Shown one piece after another: positions 34,963 to 47,077 of a stretch of 64,000 nt of DNA. Each line of letters opens with the position of its first letter. Positions within the stretch are counted from its first letter, which is position 1. The translations under genes and the position numbers were made by a program. The notes below the pieces were generated by a model. The model did not search any database, was not told where the DNA came from, and saw only the letters and a program-made list of their open reading frames with translations. This DNA comes from Membranipora membranacea (taxonomy: Eukaryota > Bryozoa > Gymnolaemata > Cheilostomatida > Membraniporidae): contig OU612073.1 in NCBI GenBank assembly GCA_914767715.1, forward strand, positions 25,234,001-25,298,000. The letters are read 5' to 3'.

Positions 34963-37900
34963 TTATTTAGAGCAGACAACAGTTAACTGTCTGTCTTCGT
35001 AGTAAGGAGGGCAATGTCCTATTGTACCAGCAGTGGTGCAGTCAGGTTTAACGAAGTAGAACAATGCTCCATTGTTATTAGCTCCTAATCCTGATATATA
35101 TTCAGGTGACATGTCTACGCATTCATAGGTTGTGTCGTGATTGTGTCCAGTGTGACCTGCCATCAGGTATCCTGTTTATCAAAGAGAAACAACAAATTAT
35201 TCAATACAAACAGATTAGTATGTGATGTTAGGCTATCCTGATTATGTAATTAACAAGCTGAGCTTCTATATCTAACAAATACACAGGGGCGTAGTTAAGG
35301 TCAGATGGTAGGGGAGGCAAAAGACCGAAGCGAGTCCGAAGAATCACATGGAGGGGTGCTGTAAGCTCCTCCCAAGCAATTTAAAGCATACACTAAGCGA
35401 ATGGAAATCCCAGAGGAGCTGATTCTGACATGGATTATTCAATTATAGTGTTTTTAGGCCACTGTATTTAGCTTTCTAGGGGAGGAAGTGCCTTGCTGCC
35501 TCCCCTGATACAACATGCATTAATCTGATGTTTAAGTTATTCGTGGATATGCCAAAAATACACAGAAACATAAGCAGATTTGAAGTAAATTGAATTCTTC
35601 TATTAGGAACTTCAAGAGGGATAGGAAACTCGAAAGCCTTTGTATAACACTAAAGGATGTGAGCTGACCCCAGATTGAGTAGTGAGACAGACGGTGATAA
35701 TTCTACATACCTTCATATTCTTTAGTCCAACCAGATGGGCAGGTTCTCCTAGCTGGGTACATCATATTTATTGATCTGGTAGTCAAACACTGAGCACAGG
35801 GTACATTCTGTTGAAAGATGTAATCTGGGAAAATCCCGAGACTTTGTGACTCATACTCAGCACCTGAGATTACACTGTATCCTCCACCAGGATTGTACGA
35901 GTTGTACTCTGGCTGAAGAGGGAGACATTGGTAATTAACTCCTCCTCCAACATTATTATAGTAACCGCCAGCGGCAAAACCTTCAAATTTAAATATCAGG
36001 TCAAGATTAATACTCTTTTCAATGGGGTTATGTTTTTCAGAGTAATCTCCCTTGAATATATACAGATGAGACCATACTTTTGCAGAGTTTTGTATAAGCC
36101 ATAAAGAACGCAGATGACACCTTTTGCTGTAAAAAATCCTTGGTTTGAGCTAACTGAAATTGATCTATTTATTCGTTAATCCAAAAATTTGACCAATATG
36201 CCGAAATTAAAGTCTCCGAAAATCTTAATTTTTAGTACAATTTAAATTAAATAATAATATATTAAAATATAAAAACTTGATCAAACACAGTGAAATTCGG
36301 TGTGAGGAAGGGTGGTGTCTTGAAATACACAGCTAAATTTCTTTTGCAAAAAAATACATATACAATAGTAAGTTATTGTATTAAGTATAGAAATGTTTTG
36401 TATTACAGTTACATCAAAAATATTGCTGTTATTCTGAATTTTTTTTCTGTAATCAATATATCAAGTTGGATTTATATTATATTCAAAATTCAGAAGTGAA
36501 TTATCATTATTTCTTTTAATTTTAATGATATATGTGTTATATTATATAATCACACTTTTTGGTCTGGCAGCCAGGGAAATTAAGAAAGAAACAAAATGAG
36601 CGAAATTAAATAGGCGGATTACGCTCACCCACTTAATAGGACAAAAATTGACTGCAAATATAATTTGATATTTATTATATTAATTATAATACAATAAATA
36701 TCAAATTATATATACAGTCAATTTTTGTCCCAATAAGTGGGTGAGCGTAATCCGCCTATTCAATTTCGCTCATTTTTTTCTATCTTAATTTCCCCGGCTG
36801 CCAGACCAAAAAATGTGTTCTGCTCCAATGATAGCTTGTATGAAAAAATGCAAATTTATGGTCTCATCTGTTCAGCGCCCCCAATAATAAGGGACGACTC
36901 CTGACTCAACCCCATTACATAAAAATGGTAAAATTTACATGAGAAGGCTTTATTATCACTATCATTATTGTTTTAGATTGGTGCTTTCGCAAGTCTACAT
37001 TAAATAACCCACACAGCTCATACATCATTGATGAGGACATTCCACTCTTACAAAAACCTCAGAGTGGTTATCACCTGCATATACCATAGCCATACCTGCA
37101 TAGCCATATCTTGATTATACAAAAGAGTGGTTCTTACCTTGGTATACAAGAGAAGCATTTCCAGAACAGGATGTTCTCCCCCATCTTATGTAGACAGAAG
37201 CTGATTCGGATGAGTGACCAGGAGAGCCAGGAGAGCCAGGACTCCCAGGTGATCCATGGGTACCAGATGATCCATTAGTACCAGAGGGTCCCTGTGGACC
37301 TTGAGGACCAGGACTACCATCAGAACCATCACTACCAGGTGAGCCATCTCTACCTGAAGTTGAGATTGAAGATAGTACAGATACAGAATTCAATAAGCAC
37401 ACATTTTCTTGAGTGGCGGTTGTGGTTTAAGTCTTTCTTTTGCAATGTACGGTCTTGTTTGAACAATATATCATATTCAAAAGATCATGATTTTGCAATG
37501 CGGGTGCACAAAAAGTGCATATTACAGGATATTGAGAGACCAACAGCACCATATCTACCTGCTATCATGAAATAGCGTGGCGTGTTGAATGAAATGTTTG
37601 AATAATAATAAGCTCAATAGTACAATTACCAGATAAGCGAGGGAATATGAGGACAACTAACTGGTAATTACTGACTAACCTGCAAATCCAGGTACTCCAG
37701 CAGATCCAGGTACTCCAGCTGCACCATCTCTTCCTATAAACATGTAGACTATATATCACGATGTGGATAAAGTTTAAAGTGTTTGTAAAGGAACAGGGTT
37801 CTTGGTATTATTTTTGAGCTTGAAATTAGATTCAGACAGCTATCACACATGCATTTGCATGAAAAATAAGTCTTCAGGGTTACTTGGTCTGGTAGGTTTG

Positions 37901-40900
37901 GGGGTTATAAGTTAACACTATTGAGTTGCCTACTCATGCACAGCCCAACTTGTCCAGGCGATTTGTAATGAGCCTATTATGGGGGAAATACAGTAATATT
38001 AGTGACTATTGTGGTTAGATAACAACTTTTGCAAATACATGACAAAGTCACTCACAAGTCTGTCGATGACATAAAAGTTCAAATTTAATGAGTTGAGACC
38101 GCTAATCAAAACAACCTTCATTTCTGTTATGAGCCCATGTTGAAGAAGAGATTAGAAGAACCACTGTACCAAAGATTATAAATACTGACTGTACATTACA
38201 ATCAATGACTATGACCCATTCCCTGTCCACAGCTTTTCAAGCAAGTGAGTTTCATTTCATACTGCTGCGCTTGTTTACTCTGTTTGAATAAGATTACACT
38301 GGAGCAATGGATTCTTTTTGCTGACAAAGCCTTGCTTATTTCAGATTTGCCTAAAAATGGGCCATACAATGCTTTATGGTTAGTACCAAATCTTGCGATA
38401 ATATCCAACACTAGCCCCCCAAATAAGATCCATAGTGATGAAATAACTCAAAAACTCGACAAATTAATTTCCTATGTGACTGATGTGTGCTTTGACATAG
38501 GTTCTCATATGGCCTGCTGCACTCAGTCAGTAATATTGATAGTCCATGTTTAGATGTGCTGAGTATCTGTGATGCACAGATGGACAAGATCTGATGTAAA
38601 ATAATATAGAAAGTTTCTCAAGGTATTCCACTGCTTACACGATTATCAATACTCCTCTCTTTAGGAGGCAGTCAAATTCATTTACATTTTTAATCACCCT
38701 GAAGTCCGAAATAACTAGATGACAATTTTATTTACTTCAATTTACTTTGTGACTAGTAAATTCCAGTTTTTGACGTAAACAACAAAGTTTACCCGAGAAA
38801 ATCTTGTGAGTCCAAACATCAGAATATTTGCAAAAATTGTTGTAAAGATTCTCAAAACTTCAAATCACTCAGTATTAATCATCGCATGCTTTGGATTTTA
38901 ACATCATCCTAATGCCTGAAATGTCAAGATTTAAAAACAAATTATTTTAGATTTTTGTGCAAATTAGAAAAACATCCAGTCTACATGTGTAAATTTTGTA
39001 TCTTCCATTGAAATTCTATTGAAAGCCACTTATCATAAAGCATAACGGCTGAAGACAGAGTTTGATTGGAATGTCATATCTTAGTATTTATAATCTTCAA
39101 TACAATCCATCTAGCCACAATCTCATTTATTCATCGAATAAATATAAACAAAACCTTGAAATACTTTAGCCATGTATTGATCTGCCTTTATATTGCCAAT
39201 TTCTATCTCGAGCAGTAACCATGGTTAACAGAAAATGTTGTATCTATCAAAGCACTGTGGGTTATTTCCAGTGGCCGTAATCATACAGATTTAAACTTGA
39301 GTGGTGTGACTACCTCAGAGATATTTTCCCTCTGATAATCACATGGATTCGACGTCGATTTGCAAAAAGTGCCTCCGAAATGATATTCAATCTTGCTCTC
39401 ACTAGAGCTGTTAATCTCCCTGTAATTTTCATTCTCACTGTCGGATGAGCTAGAGCTGTATTTTTTTGCTATGCCCGATTTAGATCGTTAGCTTTGTCAT
39501 TGAATTATGAAATGTCATACACTATCTCATTTTACCAGCTAAACCTCATGGGACAGATAAATAATGCCTTGTATTCACTCATTCATTCAATAGATAAATT
39601 CTGTGTGTTTTGATATAACATGCAGAATATCAAAACCACTGTGTCATAACAATAAGCCTTAGTTACAAAGTACTGTATATTCCCATTATAATCTGAGGTA
39701 CTAAAAAGGTACCATTTTCAACAAGTGATCACAACTCCAAAGGAAAGAAATAGTACCTTTTTAGTACCTTCTCATCCCAACTTTGAGGGCAAATAAGTCT
39801 TAACTGGGCCACAGGCTGCTTTTGAACATAGAATAATGTTCTAAACTAGACTGAGATCTCTAGAATGATACCAAAAAACCTGATCCTTTACAAACACTTT
39901 AATAACAGCTTGTCTGAATAACTACTGTCAGGCAGCCGAAGCTAGTTCTCAACATAAATGAATAACTAGAACAGTCTAAGTTCTTCAGAACATTTTTGTA
40001 ACCAGGGGTACCAGGTGATCCATGGGTACCAGGTGATCCATTAGTACCAGAGGGTCCCTGTGGACCTTGAGGACCAGGACTACCACCAGAACCATCACTA
40101 CCAGGTGAGCCATCTCTACCTGAAGTTGAGATTGCAGATAGTACAGATACAGAATTCAATAAGCACACATTTGCTTGAGTGGCGGCAGTGGTTTAAGTCT
40201 TTCTTTTGCAATGTACAGTCTTGTTTGAACTATATATCATATTTAAAAGATCATGATTTTGCAATGCGGGTGCACAAAAAGTGCATATTACAGGATATTG
40301 AGAGACCAACAGCACCATCTCTACCTGCTATCATAAAATAGCGTGGCGTGTTGAATGAAATGTTTGAATAATAATAAGCTCAATAGTACAATTATCAGAT
40401 AAGTGAGGGAAAATGAGGACAACTAACTGGTAATTACTGACTAACCTGCAGATCCAGGTACTCCAGCAGATCCAGGTACTCCAGCTGCACCATCTCTTCC
40501 TATAAACATGTAAAATATAAATCACAATGTGGATAAAGTTTAATAACAGCTTGTCTGAATAACTACTGTCAGGCAGCCGAAGCTCTTCTTGTTAGTTCTA
40601 AACACAAATGAATAACTAGAACGGTCTAAGTTCTTCAGAACATTTTTGGTAACAATAATTTTTTCAAAGCTCCACTTTGGTATAAAATACTAGTTTATTT
40701 ATATTTCAGTATAGCAGCCTACTTCTATCCCAGCTCTATCACTAATAATTTTAAGTTGCCCACGTTCTTCTTATCAGATTTATGCACAAGCTGAAGTTAT
40801 TATAGTTTCTACTCAACTCTTTTTTTTCAAACGGGTGAACTTAATCATATACAAAAAATAAGATAGGTAGCTCACCATCTCTGCCATCGCGTCCTCTCAA

Positions 40901-42967
40901 AAGTGATTGAAGTTCTAAAAGAGAAAGTTGGAAAGTGTGAACAGCGTAGCGTAAACAGTGATATGCTATCATTGCATTTGTGTGTAACGATTGCGACTGC
41001 TAGCAAACAATCTTGTATTGGGTTGTCATATAATTCTGTGTTTTTTGAAGCAGTTATATATCTGTATTGTTCAAAGTTGTTATATATTTCTGTATTGTTC
41101 AAAGTTGATATATATTTCAGTCTTATCGCAGATTGTTATCACATATATATTAGTTGTATAATTTGAAACTGTTAAAGCAAGCACTTGCACATTCATCTCT
41201 ATTGACCATGGCAGGGAAGAGGTACAGATTCCTTGCCTACTTACCTTCTATGAAAAACAGATTCCTTGCCTACTTACCTTCTTTGGAAAACAGATTCCTT
41301 GCCTACTTACCTTCTATGGAAAGCCGAGTTATAAAGTCATCGACATCAGTTTCATCTCCATTCTCTACAGTTTTTGACAAACTCTCAGTCTCTTGATATC
41401 TCTTATTACTATGCACAAGCTGCAAATATAACAAAACACAAAGTATGTGGTCTTATTAGAGTAAAGTATGGGGTCTAATTAGAGTGGTATTGACCACTAT
41501 TTAGGGTCTAATTAGAGTGGTTTTTACCACTATTTAGGGTCTAATTAGAGTGGTATTTACCACTATTTAGGGTCTTATTAGAGTGGTATTTACCACTATT
41601 TAGGGTCTAATTAGAGTGGTATTTACCACTATTTAGGGTCTAATTACAGTGGTATTTACCACTATTTAGGGTCTAATTAGAGTGGTATTTACCACTATTT
41701 AGGCATTGATATAAACAAATATTTATGATGATTTCTCAAAAATATCTGCCACATTTTACGAAGGAATAATGATTACTCCTCACAACCCACGATGTAAATG
41801 GGAGTCAACAAAACATGGCAGAGCAACTGGCTCCGGTGCTCCATTTAAGGCAGTGAGGCTCAGTAAGGTCATTATTTTTGTATTATACACGAATGATGTA
41901 ATTTCTATGTGGTAGCAGCACATTGTATAAAAATGATCATAATTATAGATTAATTTTTTATTTTATTATATTGATATGTCTTCACTAGTTAAAGACCTAT
42001 TGATAGGAATAATTAAAAGATCAGTAGGAGATTACTGATAAATAGGTATTCATTAATTATCACCCTTCAATTAATCACAATGATGACCAGGAAAATAGTT
42101 ATCTTGTTGTATTATGGCAGCATGATTCACCAAACCTTTAAAGTGTTAAGGAAAGAAAAAAACAACCACTGTTCATTTCAAATTAATCCCATAGCAATGA
42201 ACAAAAAAACTAAACTTACTTGCACGAAGACACTATTGAATTTCAGAGTTCAAAAACCCAGGCTCGAGAAGGGTTAAAACTCTAGAGTGTAACTTTTATG
42301 TCCCCTGTTACATATTATCACTAAAATATCTTGGACCAGGCTATCTTTGACCAATTACAGTTTTGCGATAATTTCTGGTGTAAGTGTGGCAACTTGGTAA
42401 CTTTCATATGCAAGACAGGGCTAGGCTTACTGTTGCACTGTAAGTGAATCAGCATTTAAATGTTAATCTGTTGCAGGGGAGATAAAATCCCCTAGACCTT
42501 TCTAGACCTTGGGTATTAGCACTTTGAAATTGCTTAATCCATTCAATCATGTCCTCCTTTGAGTAAATGTAGTTTTTTGTACAACGCTATAAGGTTACTT
42601 TGATAATATGATAAGTGGTTGTTTTTTTTACTTTCTAAACACTTTAAAAAACATTATATTTTAATACCACTACATATGCAGCTCTGACATGAGTTAAGAA
42701 TGAATATAGACGTAAGTGACCTCTCTGTAATAGAGTGACAAATATCCATCAAATATAAAACAGGTCAGGTAGATCATTACTCACTGCATAGAGAAGCTTC
42801 TCAATTAACATCTCATGTCTCTTTATGACACTCTCCTGTTTTAACATCAGAGTCTCATATTTCTCCAGCCGTTTCTCAAGACTCACAGAATTATGCTCTA
42901 CACCACATACTCCATAAATCAGTATCGCTACAGACAGAACACTACAAGAGAGAGGGATGTCAGACAT
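34963..42967 (-). CDS. Short-chain collagen, spongin / collagen C4 type (copy A)
   Basis: Nine exons: 42967-42785, 41419-41311, 40893-40876 (an 18-bp microexon), 40499-40446 (54 bp), 40119-40003, 37733-37680 (54 bp), 37353-37138, 35980-35711 and 35171-34963. The sum is 1230 bp, so 409 residues, and all phases agree. The start ATG gives a signal peptide (CSVLSVAILIYGVCG) followed by a heptad-like segment (EKRLEKYETLMLKQE) that could trimerise. An acidic linker and broken Gly-X-Y stretches follow. The globular tail has [65 protein letters not shown] and NGALFYFV. This is the C-terminal domain of short-chain collagen C4, an extracellular matrix protein first described in sponges. One Cys near the C-terminus is missing compared with copy B (see findings). 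The exon at 40119-40003 has a weak donor and may be skipped; the frame holds either way. Confidence 0.85.
35284..35517. mobile_element. Possible hAT-type MITE relic
   Basis: It begins CAGGGGCGTAG and ends with CTCCCCTG, so CAGGGG-type ends face each other, as in many hAT MITEs and in the element at 50861. No clear 8-bp target-site duplication is visible. It lies in the last intron of collagen A and is absent from the same intron of collagen B. Confidence 0.4.
36551..36817. mobile_element. Palindromic MITE of about 267 bp in an intron of collagen A
   Basis: The two halves are inverted copies almost to the centre (about 130 bp each). Outer ends are CACACTTTTTGGTCTGGCAG and its inverted partner; AAATAGGCGGATTACGCTCA is conserved inside. 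The centre is an AT-rich palindrome. No coding capacity. No target-site duplication could be fixed. Confidence 0.8.
37761..39898. other. Long intron of collagen A, no embedded gene recognised
   Basis: The region between the duplicated collagen blocks holds only short frames and AT-rich DNA. A short imperfect inverted repeat around GGTACTAAAAAGGTACC is present near 39697-39770. Confidence 0.5.
40026..40526 (-). repeat. Internal duplication of two collagen exons and their intron
   Basis: This block matches 37260-37760 at a constant offset of 2766 with only scattered substitutions. It copies the 54-bp exon, the intron and the 5' part of the next collagen exon. A further direct repeat of about 100 bp (TAATAACAGCTTGTCTGAAT start) flanks the upper copy at 39899-39997 and 40540-40650. 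The duplication break cuts the second exon, so the upper copy lacks the globular-domain start. Confidence 0.85.
41217..41330 (-). repeat. 33-bp repeat x3 that triplicates a splice donor
   Basis: The segment GAAG|GTAAGTAGGCAAGGAATC occurs three times on the minus strand, at 33-bp spacing (GTAAG boundaries near 41311, 41278 and 41245). The first is the donor of collagen A exon 2. Confidence 0.85.
41464..41701. repeat. 33-bp minisatellite x7 with an internal hairpin in each unit
   Basis: The unit is GGGTCTAATTAGAGTGG plus TATTTACCACTATTTA. AGTGGTATTTACCACT inside every unit can fold (6-bp stem, 4-base loop). It lies in intron 1 of collagen A. Confidence 0.9.
42240..42535. repeat. Imperfect inverted repeat related to the sequence at 23660-23760
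   Basis: The left half (CAGAGTTCAAAAACCCAGG, CTCTAGAGTGTAAC) and the right half (CCCCTAGACCTTTCTAGACC, GCACTTTGAAATTGC) are loose inverted copies. Both resemble the flank of the foldback repeat at 22151-23661. This suggests a dispersed repeat family. It lies in intron 1 of collagen A. Confidence 0.5.
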
Positions 42968-45900
42968 ATACAATAACTGAAGCGATCAATGAGTCACATT
43001 TAGTCTAAAAGCAGCGACGTTTAATTAGTCAACAATCTTATATTCAATATTATGACAAGTTTATCAGTTGATTACACTTCTGATGATTTTTTAACACTGA
43101 AGACAGAAAATTGTTACTTTCAGACCTCTATGCAAATTAATATCACAGATGTGCCATACTATAGCTGAATACACCTGAATGCTATACCTCTGAGAATAAC
43201 TAGCTAAATTGTACATGAGAGACAATTAGACCAGTATGATAACATCCAAGCTCTCAAATTCATCCCTCTGTCTACATATAGCATATAATATTCGCGTAAA
43301 CTACAGAACTTCACCTTTGCTTCCCAATCATGACAAATGATATTTTGCTCCTCAATTGACAATTGCTTATATAATGTCAGCCTAAAATATATGGGTAACA
43401 AAATATCCACTGGAATCTGTTAACTATGCTCACCTCAAATATGGTACTCCCTTCATGATTATTCGGAGCGGACTGGATTCAAAAGAATAATTTCATCATT
43501 AAATACCCCGATATCAACACTGGCTAGAATCCCTGTATCTTGTTTTCAAGTCATTCAAGCGTGTTGTTTTGATATTCATTCAAGGTTGTTTCGATTAGTG
43601 AGTTTGTATTCTTTTCTTGCTTGATAGCAGAATTTATGTCAGAGATTTGCCAATCAACCATCCAATATCCTTGTATTTCAAAATATGGTATTTGTTTATT
43701 GCCTCACATAGGTGTTGTTCTTTTGCAGTTGCCTTAACACAGAACAATACATTGAAGCTAAATATTAGATTTGGACGATCATGAAAAGAAAAGTGGAGAA
43801 TTCAACAAAACAAAAGCATGAAAACTTCATCTGTCTGCAAACCAAGTTAATGCTGCTGACATAATGCAGAACTAAACCCTATTATTCAGTATATAGTTCG
43901 GTGTCAGCCTATGCAAAAAGTGGCTAGATATCCAACATTTAATGTAACATGTTTGGGTTTGAAGATTGTTTCTGGTATAAGTTTCTCATACTGAGTGAAA
44001 TGGTAATAATGCAAAAAGGAGTTTGGTCAATGAATCATGATACTGTTTCGAAATATCTGGGATGTGGAAGAGCATGTCAGAATTTCTGCCATCATTAACA
44101 GCTGAGAAAAGATCAAAAATTTTGCTGAGACCTTGAAAAGTATTTTTGTCTATGTTTGTTTTTATGGGGGCTAAATTGGTTACTTGAAAATAAGTACTGA
44201 TATGTATCTGAACAACGACACACTTGAGCATTACAAACTGGTCTTACAGTAACATATAAAACAGATGACGACCTCACCAAGGATACGAACCTGGCAGCTT
44301 AATATGTAATAACAGCGGAACACGAATAATCCCAGATCTCAAGGTTGTAGGCCCTAGCTGATCCCACTGATCCTACTGATCCTATTAATCCTACTGATCC
44401 CACCCTGCCTGAATTTATGATTTGAATAATTTATCATGACGGAATTTGGTGAATCTAGTATCAGTGTGATAAGGGACTGAATAATATAAATGCACTGGAA
44501 GTCCAAGGCATGTCAGTTGTTTTTGAAATAACCAGACTATATTGTTTTGAGGAGCTTCCTTATTTTCTGAACATCTATATTATCTGAGCACAATGTTGGA
44601 TTACAATACATCGGTAAATACATACCTAAAAAACACAGCTGGATTTCTTCTCCCCGGACCTTGTAAATAGAACCTGGGAGATGATGTACTAATGTTGTAC
44701 ATTACCATAAACAAATCACATCTATACAAGCATTTGAAGCAGGTTGTCCGGGCGGCAGAAAAACTCAAAAAGACACTTTTCCTTTAATGATGGTTATATA
44801 TAGGTGTTTTTTGCTGTTACTCGGCCATTAATGATAGCAGACCCATGAGAACTTGTCATGCATCACAAATTGGTAGGCCCAGAAATCAGGAGGTCTCTGC
44901 GAACTGACTCTCAACCCGGAATACTACTCTGAATCCTGCAGTGTGGGTGTAATTTGGCCATATTTCTAAACTGAAACATAATATCAATTGCACCATTTTA
45001 CCTGATTTTATAAATGATATTGTTGCACTTTATCCGAACCAGGAGAGAAAACCTAAACAAAAGTGCTATTCTAGGTAACGATATCAAATTGCTGCATACA
45101 AGCAGTAATGGTGATAAGCAATTGCATAGGTATATGTACTATCGAGGTAGGGAAAGAAAGTTTCCCTTGCAAAAAGAAGCTTATAAAAATTTCTGGGTGA
45201 AGGAAGCCGAGAAAGGGAAGAACAAGGGAGATAGGGAGGGGATGGAGAAACCCCCTAAAGACTGGGAGCCTCCCTACCAAATAGGGAGACTTGTATATTC
45301 ATATCATACCATATCACCTATTTTTATAACTTTCCCTCTTTCAGCCTCTTTGGCAATTGGCCATGTATTGTAGAACATAATGCATGGTTAATTATAACCG
45401 TTGCGATCTACCCGAACAATAGAGTCAAACCAGTTGGGCTGTTGTTGACTCAGAAAGAAGAGTTCCCGCAAAGAAAGAAGTCCATTTAGAACACTGCCTA
45501 GCCACCAAGTTTTGTAAGTTGAAGTGAAAGATAGGAGGTATCAAGAATAGGTGCCATTGTCATATTTCCGAATAGAAAATAACGCGCAAGGAAGAACAAC
45601 CTTGAGAAGACTGACTGTCCTGTGGCAGCCCATGAAAAACTCAGTACAAACTTCAAGTAGGTAAGCTTGTCAACAATTTTTGTTAAAAGCCAAACATTAC
45701 CTTGATGATTGTTCTAAATATCTAAATATAGGTATCAAGGATATGTGCCATTGTCAAATTTCCGCTCAGAAAATATCAAACAAGGAAGAACAACTTTGAG
45801 AAGTCCTTGATGAGTGTGAGATTATACACCAATCCTGACTGTGCATCAAGAGAAATCTGAAGAGGTTATATAATAACATCTGTTTGTTCTTATGAATAAA

Positions 45901-47077
45901 CTTACACTTTATCTATCCTGGAGTGCTGTGATATTTAATATGAACAGACAATCGGTGGTTAATCAATCGCAAACAAGGGAAAATATTCATGTGTAGATTT
46001 GTCAGCCTATACAAAACTAACATTGTGTGTTATGTTCCTGCACAGTCAAACTATTAATACTGATCCAATTATGGCCGATCATTAGCCTTGTCTTGGGCTG
46101 AAAAACCGAGTCATAACTATCAAATTTCTTAGTCGCAGCTCGCAGCGTGATTACAGCTATAGCTACACAGGTATAAAGCCAACATAAGAGTTAACAATGA
46201 TGTTCAAGAATCTTTGATCGGCATCCACAAAAAAGGCAATAAATAATATCCAGGAACATTCTATCAATCTTTGTTATCCTTGCAGGAATCAAACTAGATA
46301 GACAAATCCTCAGGTATGGCTGTTATCATCATGCAGATTTTATAATCAAGATGAGCCTGTTAATGTGCTTTTATTATAAATACTGCTTGCATATCACCTC
46401 TACACTGCCCCTTCATTATTTCCCTATCACAATCTGTAACTTTATATAATAAGTATTGTACACATCTCACTACTCTATTGATCTCACTGAAAGGGATGAA
46501 TTCCGTTGGAGTTTGAAAGCATAACCCACACATTAGATATCTGCTTGTCAAGATTATCTTTTACAGCCTTCTGTAAAAATAGTGAATGTCCAACAGTTTT
46601 TTCATCCTCGCTGTTCGAAACATTTTCTTGTGTAAAACAAGCAGGATGACTGAATCAACAAACCCTTGATTTTTTTGGGTTTTGCCGATGTGTAGCAATT
46701 CAAATTCTGTGCAGTTTATTCAGTCATATAAGTTTTATTGCAGTCATATCAGTTTTAGTTTAAGTCATATAAGCTAATTCTCAAATCATGTCATAGATTG
46801 CAGTGAGAGCTAAGGGCTCAGAGTTAATCAGGTGAAATCAGCCTAAAATATGAAAAGATTCTAAAAGCTTTCAAACAACATTTGAAAATTCTCATTTGCA
46901 TGTCAGTGCAATTTATTATCATAAATGGAAGAGGGGAATAACAAGCTGAACAAGTTAAAATTGGCTGTATTAGTTAAGATTTCATTTTTAATCGGAAAGA
47001 ATAATAATGATAAACAGCAATCAATAAATATAAGCAGCCCAGGCTGAGCTCGAACCGTCTAGATTACACTATTATAG
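42968..47077. other. Intergenic region between the collagen genes
   Basis: No convincing gene. A 10-bp repeat (CTACTGATCC type) sits at about 44357-44404. From about 45500 the sequence is the homologue of the region downstream of collagen A (33600-34500). A 119-codon frame at 45014-45373 is Lys/Glu-rich and unrecognised. Confidence 0.5.

Noticed and set aside
45014-45373. 119-codon frame between the collagen genes
   Set aside because: Low-complexity Lys/Glu content, no domain, no supporting exon partner; it borders duplicated intergenic DNA.
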